Below, piece by piece: positions 10,131-19,999 of a stretch of DNA of 64,000 nucleotides. Every line of letters starts with the position of its first letter. The first letter of the stretch is position 1. Source of the stretch: ZC4RG30 sp039932715 (GTDB lineage: Bacteria > Pseudomonadota > Gammaproteobacteria > Steroidobacterales > Steroidobacteraceae); contig JBDTPN010000004.1 of NCBI GenBank assembly GCA_039932715.1, forward strand, positions 105,104 through 169,103, written 5' to 3'. The notes beneath the pieces are model-generated. The model was not told the DNA's origin, searched no databases, and saw only the letters and a program-made list of their open reading frames with translations. The translations under genes and the position numbers were made by a program.

Positions 10131-12431
10131 TCAGACGTAAAGGGAACGCGAGTCTTCGTCGACGTGGACGAAGAACCGCAGCGACAGCCGGTTCGACAGC
10201 GCGGTAATGCTGGCGGTCAACTGCTGCAGCCGGTCACGCAATTGCACCGCGTCCATGGACGCAGCCGGCAAAGAGGCGACTTGCCATTGGAACTGCTCGC
10301 GTTCGGGCAACAGCGGCGCCAGGTGGGCGTGGATTTTCTGCACCTGGAAGGCCAGCGATCCGGGATGACATTCGTCTTCGAGCAATCCTTCGAGCGACTC
10401 GGACGTGGCCAGCGGGTCTGAGATCGAGGCGTCGAGTATGGCGGCCAGAAATTGGGCGCGCTCGATGGCGCGCCCCAGGTGCATGCCATGCCAACCTTCG
10501 TCGCGCGTCATGTCGGCGTCACAAAAGCCGCTGAGTGCCGCCAGTTGCAGCAGCAGGCGCTCGCATTGCTCGCGTGGACTGCTGCTGGATATCGACGCTT
10601 CCTGCAGCTGGCGCTGCAGCATCACCACGCCGCGCCAGTAGCGCACCGACAGCCGGTTGCGCACCTGCGACGCACTCCAGGCAAAACGCTGGATGTCTGC
10701 GGCAACGCCTTCAGAATCGTCATCGCGCAATGCGTGATCCGGGGTTTCTTCTTTGCCCATGACATGCAGTTTCACGCATAACTGGTGTGCGTGACGCCCC
10801 GGGGCGCTGTCGCGTGCGGCGAGAAGCGCGCCGCGCAACAGGCGCAGTTTATTTTCGCAGCGCACGCTGTAGCGCCCCAGCCAGAACAGGTTTTCCACCA
10901 GTCGTGAGGGAATGTCATTGCGCCGCTGTTCCGGAGTCCAGGTTGGCGTGTTCGTCATCGCCGGTTCCGGCTGATCGCGCAGCACCCAGATGTCCTTGGC
11001 GCCGCCACCGCGCTGCGACGACACCACGTCGGCGGCATCCGGCTGTGCGATGCGAGCCAGTCCACCGGGCATCACGTGCACGCCGTCGCGCGTCTTGCAG
11101 GCATACACACGTATGGTCAGCGCGCGCGAATCCAGTTCTGCGGAACTGGCGCTGCGCCACACCGGCGCCTGTGACAGATGCACGTGTTCCTGCGCCACGT
11201 AGGCATAGGGCCGGTTGCGCAGGCGGGTGATCAGATTCTCGCGCGCCGGCCCCTGCGTGTCGCGGCCGAATATGGGTTCGAAATTCTGGTTGGGATAGGT
11301 GGGCTTGATGACCACGTGATCGAGATTGGCCAACACGTAGTCCAGTGCGGGGCGCTCGCCACACCACCAGGTGGCCACCTCGGGCAGCAGCAGTTTCTGG
11401 CCCAGCAGGCGTTCGGCCACCGCCGGCAGGAACCCCAGCCATGCCGCGGATTCGAGCACGCCCGAACCCAGCGCATTGGCCACGGTGAGATTTCCGGCAC
11501 GCAGTGCACCGATGAGTCCGGCAACGCCCAGCGCCGAATCACCGCGCAGCTCCAGCGGATCGCAGTAATCGTCATCAAGACGCCGGAACAAGGTCTGCAC
11601 CCGCTTGAGGCCAACCAGTGTCTTGAGATAGAGCACGTCACTACGAACGGTCAGGTCACTGCCTTCCACCAGCGGAATGCCCAGTTGTCGCGCGAGGTAG
11701 GCGTGTTCGAAATAGGTTTCGTTGAAAGGTCCTGGTGTGAGGATCACCGCCAGGGGTGCCTGCCCATCATCGGACTGCAGCATGCCGGCGCGCAGCGCAT
11801 CGAAGAATCCGCTGACGCGGCGCACGCCCACTTGCGGCATCACCCCGGCATGGACCTGCGTCAGTATCTCGCGATTTTCGAGCGCATAGCCGGCGCCGGA
11901 AGGTGCCTGCGACCGGTCGGCAAGCAGCCACCACCGGCCATCCGGCGCGCGCGCCAGGTCCGCCGCATACAGGTGCAACCAGATTCCATCGGCGGGTTTC
12001 ACATCACGACAGGGCCACAGGAAATTGGGATGGCCATAGGGCAACTCGGCGGGAACCAGGCCCTCGGCGATCAGCCGCTGTGCACCATAAACATCGGCCA
12101 GCACTGCATTGAGCACTTCGCAGCGCTGGGCGACGCCGGCTTCGATTGCGCGCCACTCGTCAGCCGGCAACACAAACGGCAATGGGTCCAGCGCCCAGGG
12201 ACGATCCGCGCCCTGGGGATCCGAATAGACGTTGTAGGTGACGCCATTTTCGACAACCAGCCGGCGCGTCTGCTCATGCGAACGCCGGATGGCATCGGCT
12301 GAACCTTCGCCTCGCAGCTGTTGAACCAGGCCTTGCCAATGTGGACGCAGTCCCTGCGTATCAGCCAGCTCGTCATAGCGTGCAGCGGATGCGGAGGCGA
12401 TTCGCTGCCGCAGACCCGTATTCGAGATCAC
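10131..12431 (-). CDS. Circularly permuted ATP-grasp / alpha-E fusion protein
   Basis: 766-aa fusion. The N-terminal 450 residues are a circularly permuted ATP-grasp type 2 ligase domain (DUF404/DUF407, COG2308), recognisable by the LTPGPFNETYFEHAYLAR, VIKPTYPNQNFEPIFG and SSQRGGGAKDIWVL blocks. The C-terminal 300 residues are an alpha-E (DUF403) helical domain starting at SRLVENLFWLGRYSVRCENK. The same two domains are separate genes at 15890-18342. GTG start; GTGA overlap with the upstream DUF2126 gene. Iyer and co-workers predicted that these ATP-grasp proteins form peptide-like amide bonds. The substrate is unknown. Confidence 0.92.
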   Translation of the reverse strand: MISNTGLRQRIASASAARYDELADTQGLRPHWQGLVQQLRGEGSADAIRRSHEQTRRLVVENGVTYNVYSDPQGADRPWALDPLPFVLPADEWRAIEAGVAQRCEVLNAVLADVYGAQRLIAEGLVPAELPYGHPNFLWPCRDVKPADGIWLHLYAADLARAPDGRWWLLADRSQAPSGAGYALENREILTQVHAGVMPQVGVRRVSGFFDALRAGMLQSDDGQAPLAVILTPGPFNETYFEHAYLARQLGIPLVEGSDLTVRSDVLYLKTLVGLKRVQTLFRRLDDDYCDPLELRGDSALGVAGLIGALRAGNLTVANALGSGVLESAAWLGFLPAVAERLLGQKLLLPEVATWWCGERPALDYVLANLDHVVIKPTYPNQNFEPIFGRDTQGPARENLITRLRNRPYAYVAQEHVHLSQAPVWRSASSAELDSRALTIRVYACKTRDGVHVMPGGLARIAQPDAADVVSSQRGGGAKDIWVLRDQPEPAMTNTPTWTPEQRRNDIPSRLVENLFWLGRYSVRCENKLRLLRGALLAARDSAPGRHAHQLCVKLHVMGKEETPDHALRDDDSEGVAADIQRFAWSASQVRNRLSVRYWRGVVMLQRQLQEASISSSSPREQCERLLLQLAALSGFCDADMTRDEGWHGMHLGRAIERAQFLAAILDASISDPLATSESLEGLLEDECHPGSLAFQVQKIHAHLAPLLPEREQFQWQVASLPAASMDAVQLRDRLQQLTASITALSNRLSLRFFVHVDEDSRSLYV

Positions 12432-15400
12432 ACGCGCCGCAGGTCAAGGGTGAACGGATATTCGGCATTGCGCGGCGGCTGATGCGCATGCATTTCACCC
12501 GGCGTATGACCCAATCGCTCGAAGCGCGCCAGGCGCCGGCTCTGCGACTCGAAGGCATTGACGGGGAAGCTGTCGTAGCTGCGACCGCCCGGATGCGTCA
12601 CGTGATATCGACAGCCGCCCAGCGAGAGGTTCATCCAGGTATCCAGCAGGTCAAAAACCAGCGGCGAGTGTACGCCGATGGTGGGATGCAGTGACGAGGC
12701 TGGCTGCCAGGCACGATAGCGAACACCTGCAACGAACTCGCCGACCACGCCCGTGGGTTGCATGGGCAGCACATTGCCATTGCAGGTGATTACATAACGG
12801 TCGGGCGCAAGCCCGGTCACCTTCACCTGCAATCGTTCAAGAGAGGCGTCGACGTTGCGCACCATGCTGCCCGCGCTGCCTTCCTCGCCCATTACATGCC
12901 AGGGTTCCAGCGCCTGGCGCAGTTCCAGCTGGATGCCGCGCGTGGCGAAATCCCCGAACTTTGGAAACCGGAATTCCAGGTGCGGCTCGAACCAGCTTTT
13001 GTCCAGCGCGAACCCCGCCTTGTTCATCTCTGTCATCACGTCCGCGAAATCCTGCTCGAGGAAATGCGGCAGCATGTAGCGGTCGTGCAGTTCGGTGCCC
13101 CAGCGCGCCAGTCGCGGCGGATCGTAGGGCTCGCGCCAGAACCTCGCCACCATCGCGCGCAGCAACAGTTGCTGCGTGAGACTCATGCGTTCATGCGGCG
13201 GCATCTCGAAGGCGCGCAGTTCGAGCAATCCCAGTCGCCCGGTGGGGCCGTCGGGCGAATACATCTTGTCGATGGAGAATTCCGCGCGATGCGTGTTGCC
13301 GCTGGAATCGATCAGCAGGTTGCGGAACAGTCGATCCACCAGCCAGGGCGGGCAGGGTTCTCCCGGCGGCGGCACCTGCTGGAACGCGATCTCCAGTTCA
13401 TACAATGAATCGTTGCGCGCCTCATCGACACGTGGCGACTGCGAGGTGGGTCCGATGAACAATCCGGCGAATACATAAGACAAGGAAGGATGGTTGTGCC
13501 AATAGGCCAGCAGGCTGCGCAGCAGATCCGGCCGGCGCAGGAACGGCGAATCCGCGGGCGTTTCGCCGCCCAGCACGAAATGATTGCCGCCGCCAGTGCC
13601 GGTGTGCCGCCCGTCGAGCATGAACTTCTCGGTGGTCAGCCTGGTTTGCCGGGCCTGCTCATATAAATGAGTGGTGCGACCGACCAGTTCATCCCAGCTG
13701 GAGGACGGATGGATATTGACCTCGATGACACCCGGATCTGGCGTGATGCGGAAGGAGTTAAGGCGCGCGTCACGCGGCGGCTCGTAGCCCTCGACGACCA
13801 CCGGCTGTTGCCGCGATTCGGCCGTGGCCTCGATCACCGCCACCAGTTCGAGGTAGTCCTCGAGCGTGTCGGTGGGCGGCATGAACACATGCAGCAGTCC
13901 GCCACGAATCTCCACGCACAAGGCCGTCCTGATGATGTGGGCTGCGGATTTACCCGGCAGCGGCGCTTTCGCGGCAACGCCTTTGGGAGCCGCTTTGGCG
14001 TCCTTGCGCGTGCCGCGCTGCAGATTGCGTAACTCGGCATGGCGCGGCAGCGCGCGCGCCGGCTGCATGGGGTCAGGCTCGTGCGTGTAGGGATAATCTT
14101 CCTTTGAGACCCAGGGCAGGGACTGCAGCGGCAGGCGCAGGCCCAGTGGCGAATCCCCGGGCACCAGGTAGCAGCGCTGCGTGCGCAGGAACCACGAACT
14201 GGTCTGCCACGCCGAGCCGGCCAGCTCGCGCCGAACCGGCAGCACGTAGCCGACTATTTCGTCGAGCCCCTGCCCGAACAGGCGCCCCAGACGCGCGCGC
14301 TCGATCTTGTCGTCGAGCCGCGAATCCTTGCTCTCGACATTGATGGGCAGCTGTTGTTCGCGCCGCTGGTAATAGTGCTCATCCTCGTAGGCCGGGAACA
14401 CATCGTCACGAGCAAGACCCAATTGCTGCGCAACTGCTTCCAGAAATGCGCCCGCGTCTGCTGCCGACACTGCACGCGGCGTGCGCTCATCATCGAGCAG
14501 TTTGGGATCGCGCCACATCGGCTCGCCATCGCGGCGCCAGAAGCAGGTCAGTGACCATCGAGGCAACGGCTCGCCCGGATACCACTTGCCCTGGCCGAAA
14601 TGCGCCAGACCCTGCGGCGCGTACTGGTTCTTGAGCCTGTCGTAGAGATCGATGGCCAGGCGCCGCTTGTCCGGTCCCATGGCCGCAACGTTCCACTCGG
14701 CACCATCGGGGTCGTCAATTGAAACGAACGTGGGTTCACCGCCCATGGTGAGCCGCACATCATCCATCTTGAGCTTTGCATCAATGGCGTGGCCCAGGCT
14801 TTCGATGTCGCGCCATTGTTCTTCGGTGTAGGGCTTGGTGACCCGCGGCGACTCGAAGATGCGCTCGATCTTCATCTCATGATGAAACTCGACCTCGCTC
14901 TTGCCGACCATGCCTTCTATGGGTGCAGCCGAACCTGGTTCAGGCGTGCACGCCAGCGGAATGTGGCCCTCGCCGGCCAGCAATCCTGAAGTTGGGTCCA
15001 GTCCAATCCACCCGCCGCCGGGCAGATAGACCTCGCACCAGGCATGCAGGTCGGTGAAGTCGGCCTTGGGTCCCGAAGGGCCATCGAGCGATTTCATGTC
15101 GGGCGTCAGCTGGATCAAATAGCCCGAGACGAAGCGCGCGGCCAACCCCAGGTGGCGCAGCAGCTGCACCAGCAGCCATGCCGAGTCGCGACAGGAGCCC
15201 GAGCCATTGCACAGAGTTACTTCTGGCGTTTGTACACCTGGCTCCATGCGGATCAGGTAGGCCACGTTCCTGGCCAGCATCATGTTGAGCTCAACCAGGA
15301 AGTCGATGGTGCGCTTGGGCTCGCGGGGCACCTGGGCCAGGTAAGCCGCGAATAGCGGTTCCATTTCAAGCTTGATCAGGTACGGGGCCAGTTCGCTCTG

Positions 15401-15730
15401 CAACAGCGCGTCGTACACAAAGGGAAACGTCTCGGCCGCCGGCTCGAGGAAGAAATCAAAGGGATTGAACACCGACATCTCGGCGACCAACCCGACCTCG
15501 AAACGCAATTCACGGGTGGGCTCTGGAAACACTACGCGCGCCTGGTAGTTGGCCTGCGGATCCTGCTGCCAGTTGATGAAGTGCTGCGCAGGTTCGATCT
15601 TGAGTGAGTAAGAAAGAATGCGCGTCCGGCAATGCGGGGCAGGTCGCAACCTGACGGTCTGCGGCCCCACTTCCACGAGCCTGTCGTATCGGTAATGGGT
15701 AACGTGGGTAAGCGCGACATGGATGGACAT
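12428..15730 (-). CDS. Transglutaminase + DUF2126 protein
   Basis: 1100 aa. The open frame extends to 16336, but the first 202 codons are antisense to the divergent ATP-grasp gene. The family start (MSIHVALTHVTHYRYD) is the ATG at 15728-15730, preceded by GAGG with very short spacing. Residues 1-260 are a transglutaminase-like domain with triad C180 (GSCRDSAW), H229 (LHAWCEVY) and D245 (GLDPTSG). The remaining 800 or so residues are DUF2126, with conserved blocks such as LTMGGEPTFVSIDD and DGRHTGTGGGNHFVLGG. It heads the minus-strand set DUF2126 / ATP-grasp-alpha-E / transglutaminase, joined by overlap. It is probably the large processing or modifying enzyme of that predicted peptide-ligation pathway. 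Confidence 0.92.
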   Translation of the reverse strand: MSIHVALTHVTHYRYDRLVEVGPQTVRLRPAPHCRTRILSYSLKIEPAQHFINWQQDPQANYQARVVFPEPTRELRFEVGLVAEMSVFNPFDFFLEPAAETFPFVYDALLQSELAPYLIKLEMEPLFAAYLAQVPREPKRTIDFLVELNMMLARNVAYLIRMEPGVQTPEVTLCNGSGSCRDSAWLLVQLLRHLGLAARFVSGYLIQLTPDMKSLDGPSGPKADFTDLHAWCEVYLPGGGWIGLDPTSGLLAGEGHIPLACTPEPGSAAPIEGMVGKSEVEFHHEMKIERIFESPRVTKPYTEEQWRDIESLGHAIDAKLKMDDVRLTMGGEPTFVSIDDPDGAEWNVAAMGPDKRRLAIDLYDRLKNQYAPQGLAHFGQGKWYPGEPLPRWSLTCFWRRDGEPMWRDPKLLDDERTPRAVSAADAGAFLEAVAQQLGLARDDVFPAYEDEHYYQRREQQLPINVESKDSRLDDKIERARLGRLFGQGLDEIVGYVLPVRRELAGSAWQTSSWFLRTQRCYLVPGDSPLGLRLPLQSLPWVSKEDYPYTHEPDPMQPARALPRHAELRNLQRGTRKDAKAAPKGVAAKAPLPGKSAAHIIRTALCVEIRGGLLHVFMPPTDTLEDYLELVAVIEATAESRQQPVVVEGYEPPRDARLNSFRITPDPGVIEVNIHPSSSWDELVGRTTHLYEQARQTRLTTEKFMLDGRHTGTGGGNHFVLGGETPADSPFLRRPDLLRSLLAYWHNHPSLSYVFAGLFIGPTSQSPRVDEARNDSLYELEIAFQQVPPPGEPCPPWLVDRLFRNLLIDSSGNTHRAEFSIDKMYSPDGPTGRLGLLELRAFEMPPHERMSLTQQLLLRAMVARFWREPYDPPRLARWGTELHDRYMLPHFLEQDFADVMTEMNKAGFALDKSWFEPHLEFRFPKFGDFATRGIQLELRQALEPWHVMGEEGSAGSMVRNVDASLERLQVKVTGLAPDRYVITCNGNVLPMQPTGVVGEFVAGVRYRAWQPASSLHPTIGVHSPLVFDLLDTWMNLSLGGCRYHVTHPGGRSYDSFPVNAFESQSRRLARFERLGHTPGEMHAHQPPRNAEYPFTLDLRRV

Positions 15731-15889
15731 CCTCGCAGTATAGACTCGGTACGCCGCGCGCCGAACGCACCAAATCGTCGCAGCAATGGGCTGCTCGGCA
15801 CCATTGCGAGGCAGCGCCCCAGCGCTTTTTGCTCCGGTTTGGACCCGGCCATTGCACTCTGGTAATTTGGCTTCGGAACCTCCCAACAA

Positions 15890-17341
15890 ATGAAAACAAA
15901 CTGGTCTACGTACCCCACTGCCGGGCTGCACGATGAACTCGTGGGTCCAGGCGGCGGCGCGCGCTCCGCAGCGCGGGCCCTGCTGGGCTATCTGACCGAG
16001 CTGGGCGGTTCCGAAATCGCAGTGCGCCAGCAGGCCGCCGAGATGGCGATTCGCGCCATGGGCATAACCTTCACGGTGTATCACGAGCAGGACGGCTCCA
16101 TAGATCGGGCCTGGCCGCTGGACATCATCCCGCGCACCATCTCGCGCAAGGAGTGGCAGCGAATCGAGAAAGGTCTGATCCAGCGCGCGGCTGCGCTCAA
16201 CCTGTTCATCGATGACATCTACCACAAGCAGAAATTCATCCGCGACGGGCGCATGCCCGCCGAGATCATCCACACCTCCAAGAACTTCCGGCCCAGTTGC
16301 CAGGGAGTCAGTCCGCCGCTGGGTGTGTGGGCGCACATTTGCGGATCCGACCTGATCCGCGACAAGGACGGCACGGTTTACGTGCTGGAAGACAACCTGC
16401 GCGTGCCTTCAGGTGTGTCTTACATGCTCGAGAACCGGCAGGTGATCAAGCGCGTATTTCCGGAGCTGTTCGAGAATTCCACCATCCTGCCGGTGGATGA
16501 CTACCCCTCGCAGCTTTACGACACGCTGGCCGCGCTGTCGCCACGCAAGGGCGAAGTGCCCGAAGTGGTGGTGCTGACGCCGGGCATCTACAACTCGGCC
16601 TACTTTGAACATTCCTATCTGGCGCGGCAGATGGGCTGCGAACTGGTCGAAGGTCGCGACCTGGCCGTCGACAGCAACGACTGCGTGTTCATGCAGACCG
16701 TTGATGGCTGGTCGCGCGTGGATGTCATCTATCGGCGCATCGACGACGACTTTCTTGATCCTGAAGCGTTCCGCGACGATTCGACGCTGGGTGTGCCAGG
16801 CCTGCTGCGTGCCTGGAAGAAGGGCAACGTGGCATTGGCCAATGCGCCGGGCGCCGGTGTTGCCGACGACAAGCTGGTCTATACCTACGTTCCCGACATG
16901 ATCAAGTACTACCTCGGCGAGGACGCCATCCTGGCCAACGTGCCTTCCTATCGCTGTGCCGAACCGGATCAGTTGTCACATGTGCTGGCGCATCTGCATG
17001 AGCTGGTGGTCAAGCCCGTGGATGGCTCGGGCGGCTATGGAATGCTGATGGGACCGTCTTCGACGAAAGCTGAACGCGCGCAGTTCACGAAAGCATTGAA
17101 GGCGGATCCACGCAGCTTCGTTGCGCAACCGGTCATCACGCTGTCGACGGTGCCCACGCTGGTGGGAGATGCCATCGAACCGCGCCACGTCGACCTGCGC
17201 CCTTTCATACTCAGTGGCCCGCAGACCAGCGTGACCACCGGCGGACTGACGCGCGTGGCATTGCGCAAGGGATCACTGGTGGTGAACTCCTCGCAGGGCG
17301 GCGGCAGTAAGGATACCTGGATCGTGGACACGGAGGCTTAA
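15890..17341 (+). CDS. Circularly permuted ATP-grasp ligase (COG2308)
   Basis: 483 aa, single-domain version of the permuted ATP-grasp found in the fusion at 10131-12431. It shows the same blocks: LTPGIYNSAYFEHSYLARQMG, then EGRDLAVD, VVKPVDGSGGYGMLMGP (nucleotide-binding loop) and NSSQGGGSKDTWIVD at the C-terminus. It is predicted to form an amide bond from a carboxylate and an amine using ATP. It faces the DUF2126 gene across 159 bp and is followed 2 bases later by the alpha-E gene. The SD is weak. Confidence 0.92.
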   Translation: MKTNWSTYPTAGLHDELVGPGGGARSAARALLGYLTELGGSEIAVRQQAAEMAIRAMGITFTVYHEQDGSIDRAWPLDIIPRTISRKEWQRIEKGLIQRAAALNLFIDDIYHKQKFIRDGRMPAEIIHTSKNFRPSCQGVSPPLGVWAHICGSDLIRDKDGTVYVLEDNLRVPSGVSYMLENRQVIKRVFPELFENSTILPVDDYPSQLYDTLAALSPRKGEVPEVVVLTPGIYNSAYFEHSYLARQMGCELVEGRDLAVDSNDCVFMQTVDGWSRVDVIYRRIDDDFLDPEAFRDDSTLGVPGLLRAWKKGNVALANAPGAGVADDKLVYTYVPDMIKYYLGEDAILANVPSYRCAEPDQLSHVLAHLHELVVKPVDGSGGYGMLMGPSSTKAERAQFTKALKADPRSFVAQPVITLSTVPTLVGDAIEPRHVDLRPFILSGPQTSVTTGGLTRVALRKGSLVVNSSQGGGSKDTWIVDTEA

Positions 17342-17343
17342 GG

Positions 17344-18342
17344 GTGCTGGCCCGTGTAGTGGAAAACGTCTACTGGCTGTCGCGCTACATGGAGCGCGCG
17401 GAAAACACCGCGCGCATCATCAACGTAAATGCGCATCTGTTGCTCGACCTGCCCAAGGGCATCGCTCCTGGCTGGCTGCCCCTGGTGGACATCAGCGGCA
17501 ACCGCGCTGAATTCGATGCCAAAGGCACCCGCACCGAAGAGCGCGACGTGGTGCACTTCCTCGTGGCCGATCCGGAGAATCCCGGTTCACTGTTCTCGTC
17601 CCTGCACCTCGCGCGCGAGAACGCGCGCACGCTGCGCGAGATTTTGCCCAACGAAGCCTGGGAAATGCTCAATGAGTTCCACTCGGAGTTCGTGCGCGAG
17701 TTGCCAACGGGCCTGACCAAGCGCATGCGTTTCAGGTTCCTCAACGACGTGGTCGGCAACCTGCAGAAGATTTCCGGCGTGCTCGACGGCACCATGAGCC
17801 GCAACGCATCGCACACCTTCCTCAAGCTGGGGCGTAACCTCGAGCGCACCGACATGACCAGTCGCATAGTCGATGTGCGTTCCGCGCAGCTGCTGCCAGC
17901 CGAGACGCCGGAACTGCGACCCTTCGACACCGTGCAGTGGATGAGCGTGTTGAAGTCGCTTTCCGCTTATCAGATGTATCGCGGCGCGGTGCGTTCCCGG
18001 GTACGGCGTGCCGATGTGCTGGAGTTCCTGCTGCGCAACCGGCAGTTCCCGCGCGCCTGCATGTTCTGCCTCGACCAGGTAGAGCTGGACCTCAAGACGC
18101 TGCAGCGCGGCGAGCCGGTGGTCGACCGGCTGGATGCCGCGCGCCGCTACGTGGCGCGTGCCCCCCTTGAGGCACTAGACCAGTCGGGTCTGCACGACTT
18201 CATTGACAACCTGCAGCTGCACATCAGCGACGTGCACGATGTCATCGCGCGCACTTTCTTCCCCACACCCCATGTTTCAGGCGTACAGCGGCTGTCACAG
18301 CAGCAGGGCCAGACGCAGAAGCAGTCGCGCCTGGCGTTTTAA
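17344..18342 (+). CDS. Alpha-E domain protein
   Basis: 332-aa all-helical alpha-E (DUF403) protein, opening with LARVVENVYWLSRYMERAEN, the family signature. The GTG start lies 2 bases after the ATP-grasp stop, so the two are coupled. Alpha-E proteins occur almost only beside or fused to permuted ATP-grasp ligases and are thought to be accessory subunits; a biochemical role is not proven. The C-terminal 15 residues are Gln-rich (QQQGQTQKQ). Together with the preceding gene this is a split copy of the fusion protein made on the other strand. Confidence 0.92.
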   Translation: MLARVVENVYWLSRYMERAENTARIINVNAHLLLDLPKGIAPGWLPLVDISGNRAEFDAKGTRTEERDVVHFLVADPENPGSLFSSLHLARENARTLREILPNEAWEMLNEFHSEFVRELPTGLTKRMRFRFLNDVVGNLQKISGVLDGTMSRNASHTFLKLGRNLERTDMTSRIVDVRSAQLLPAETPELRPFDTVQWMSVLKSLSAYQMYRGAVRSRVRRADVLEFLLRNRQFPRACMFCLDQVELDLKTLQRGEPVVDRLDAARRYVARAPLEALDQSGLHDFIDNLQLHISDVHDVIARTFFPTPHVSGVQRLSQQQGQTQKQSRLAF

Positions 18343-18388
18343 CCGTTAAAATGGCCGCGCCCGGGCAACACATAAAATGGGGTTTGAT

Positions 18389-19984
18389 ATGAGCCGCAAA
18401 GACAGCGAGCAGCTTCCCTCGGCCGATCGCCGCACGTTTCTATCCGGCGCTGCCGTGGGTGCCGCAGCCCTAGGCGCCGCAGGCGTGCTGGGTTCCTCTG
18501 CCGCGCAGGCCGAGGTCAGGTTTCCAAAGGAACCAGGCAAGTTCGGCTCCGGCGGCACCGGCAGCACGCCGGCCAATGGCTTTGCGGTGCAGGTCAACCG
18601 CTCTGAAAACACACTTTACGACTGCGAGGTCGAAGGCAAGTTGCCCGAGGATCTCAACGGGGCCTTTTATCGCGTGGGTCCCGACGCCCAGTATCCAAAA
18701 CCCGAAAGCCTCAACTACGACATTGGTTTCGACGGCGAAGGTCACGCCAGCATGTTCCGCATCCAGAACGGACATGTGGATTACCTCAGCCGCTGGGTCA
18801 AGAACGATCGCTGGAAGGCGCAGCACAAGGCACGCAAGTCGCTGTATGGCGTTTATCGAAACCCCTACACCGACGATCCCAGCGTAAAGGGCCTCTCTCG
18901 CGGCACGCAGAACACGCAGGTCTGGTATCACAACGGGCGCGTGCTGGCGATGAAAGAGGACACCATGCCGGCCGCGCTGGATCCGCACACACTCGAAACG
19001 CTGGACAGCAATTACCGTTTCGACGGCAAGGTTGAAGGACAGACCTTCACCGCGCATCCCAAGAACGACTCGCACACCGGTGACCTGCTGGCCTTCGGCT
19101 ACGAGGCCAAGGGGCTGGGCAGCACCGACATCAATATTTACCAGATCTCGCCGCAGGGCAAAACCATCTGGCAGACCTGGGTCAAGGCGCCCTACTGCAG
19201 CGAGATCCACGACTACGCCATCACCGAGAAGCACATCGTGTTCCTGGTATATCCCCTTGCCTATCTGGGCGAGGAACGCATGAAGGCCGGTGGCCTGCAC
19301 TGGGGTTGGGACTCCACCAAGGACACTTACCTGGGTGTGCTGCGCCGTGGCGGCGACGGCAAGGACGTGCAGTGGCTCAAAGGTCCGACCACCATGTGTA
19401 CACATGTGATGGGCTGCTGGACCGATGGCGACATGGTGTACGTGGACATGGACGGCGGCGATGCCAACCAGTTTCCGATGTTCACCAACCTGCATGAGCC
19501 TTTCGATCCGGCGAAGGCCGCGGGTCATGTGCGCCGTTTCTCGGTGGATACCTCCAAGAAAACGGTTCGCCCTTTCGACATGAAGGTCATGTATCCGCAG
19601 TACGGCGGTGGACTGGCACGCCAGGACGATCGCTATCACACCGTGCCCTATCGTTACGGCTTTCTCATCGGTGGTGGTCCTGGTGGTGGTGGCTGGCTGC
19701 GATTCGATCACCAGACAGGCAAGGTCGACGTGTTCAATCCCGGTCCGGATGCCTCGGTCTCCGAGATGTGCTTCGTGCCGCGGCGCAAGGGGGCGCCCGA
19801 GGGCGATGGTTATCTGGTGGGTCTGTGCGCGCGCGCCAAGGAAGCAGGTCGCTCGGATCTGCTGGTGGTGGACGCGCAGCACATGAGCGAGGGCGCCATC
19901 GCCACCATCAAGCTGCCGTATCGCGCGGCGCCGCAGGTGCATGGCTTCTGGGTGCCAGGAGACCAACTGCCCGCCACGGGCTGA
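18389..19984 (+). CDS. Carotenoid cleavage oxygenase family protein, Tat-exported
   Basis: 531-aa seven-bladed propeller oxygenase of the carotenoid/lignostilbene dioxygenase family, using Fe(II) held by four histidines. Candidate ligands are in FTAHPKND, EIHDYAIT, CTHVMGCW and the near-terminal VHGFWVPG. The N-terminus has a twin-arginine signal (DRRTFLSGAAVGAAALGA), less usual in the family and implying a periplasmic substrate such as a lignin-derived stilbene or an apocarotenoid. Start: the frame also has an ATG at 18377, but TGGGG five bases before the ATG at 18389 favours the latter. A DUF1428 gene follows 15 bases downstream, probably in the same operon. Confidence 0.9.
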   Translation: MSRKDSEQLPSADRRTFLSGAAVGAAALGAAGVLGSSAAQAEVRFPKEPGKFGSGGTGSTPANGFAVQVNRSENTLYDCEVEGKLPEDLNGAFYRVGPDAQYPKPESLNYDIGFDGEGHASMFRIQNGHVDYLSRWVKNDRWKAQHKARKSLYGVYRNPYTDDPSVKGLSRGTQNTQVWYHNGRVLAMKEDTMPAALDPHTLETLDSNYRFDGKVEGQTFTAHPKNDSHTGDLLAFGYEAKGLGSTDINIYQISPQGKTIWQTWVKAPYCSEIHDYAITEKHIVFLVYPLAYLGEERMKAGGLHWGWDSTKDTYLGVLRRGGDGKDVQWLKGPTTMCTHVMGCWTDGDMVYVDMDGGDANQFPMFTNLHEPFDPAKAAGHVRRFSVDTSKKTVRPFDMKVMYPQYGGGLARQDDRYHTVPYRYGFLIGGGPGGGGWLRFDHQTGKVDVFNPGPDASVSEMCFVPRRKGAPEGDGYLVGLCARAKEAGRSDLLVVDAQHMSEGAIATIKLPYRAAPQVHGFWVPGDQLPATG

Positions 19985-19999
19985 TGCAAGGAGTACAAC

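Noticed and set aside
8838..10421. 527-codon plus-strand open frame
   Set aside because: Spans antisense of three real genes (DUF1592, transglutaminase, ATP-grasp fusion) and shows no domain.
11178..12302. 374-codon plus-strand open frame
   Set aside because: Antisense of the ATP-grasp/alpha-E fusion; no SD and no recognisable motif.
15731..16336. N-terminal extension of the DUF2126 reading frame by 202 codons
   Set aside because: It is antisense to the well-supported ATP-grasp gene at 15890, and the family start lies at 15730.
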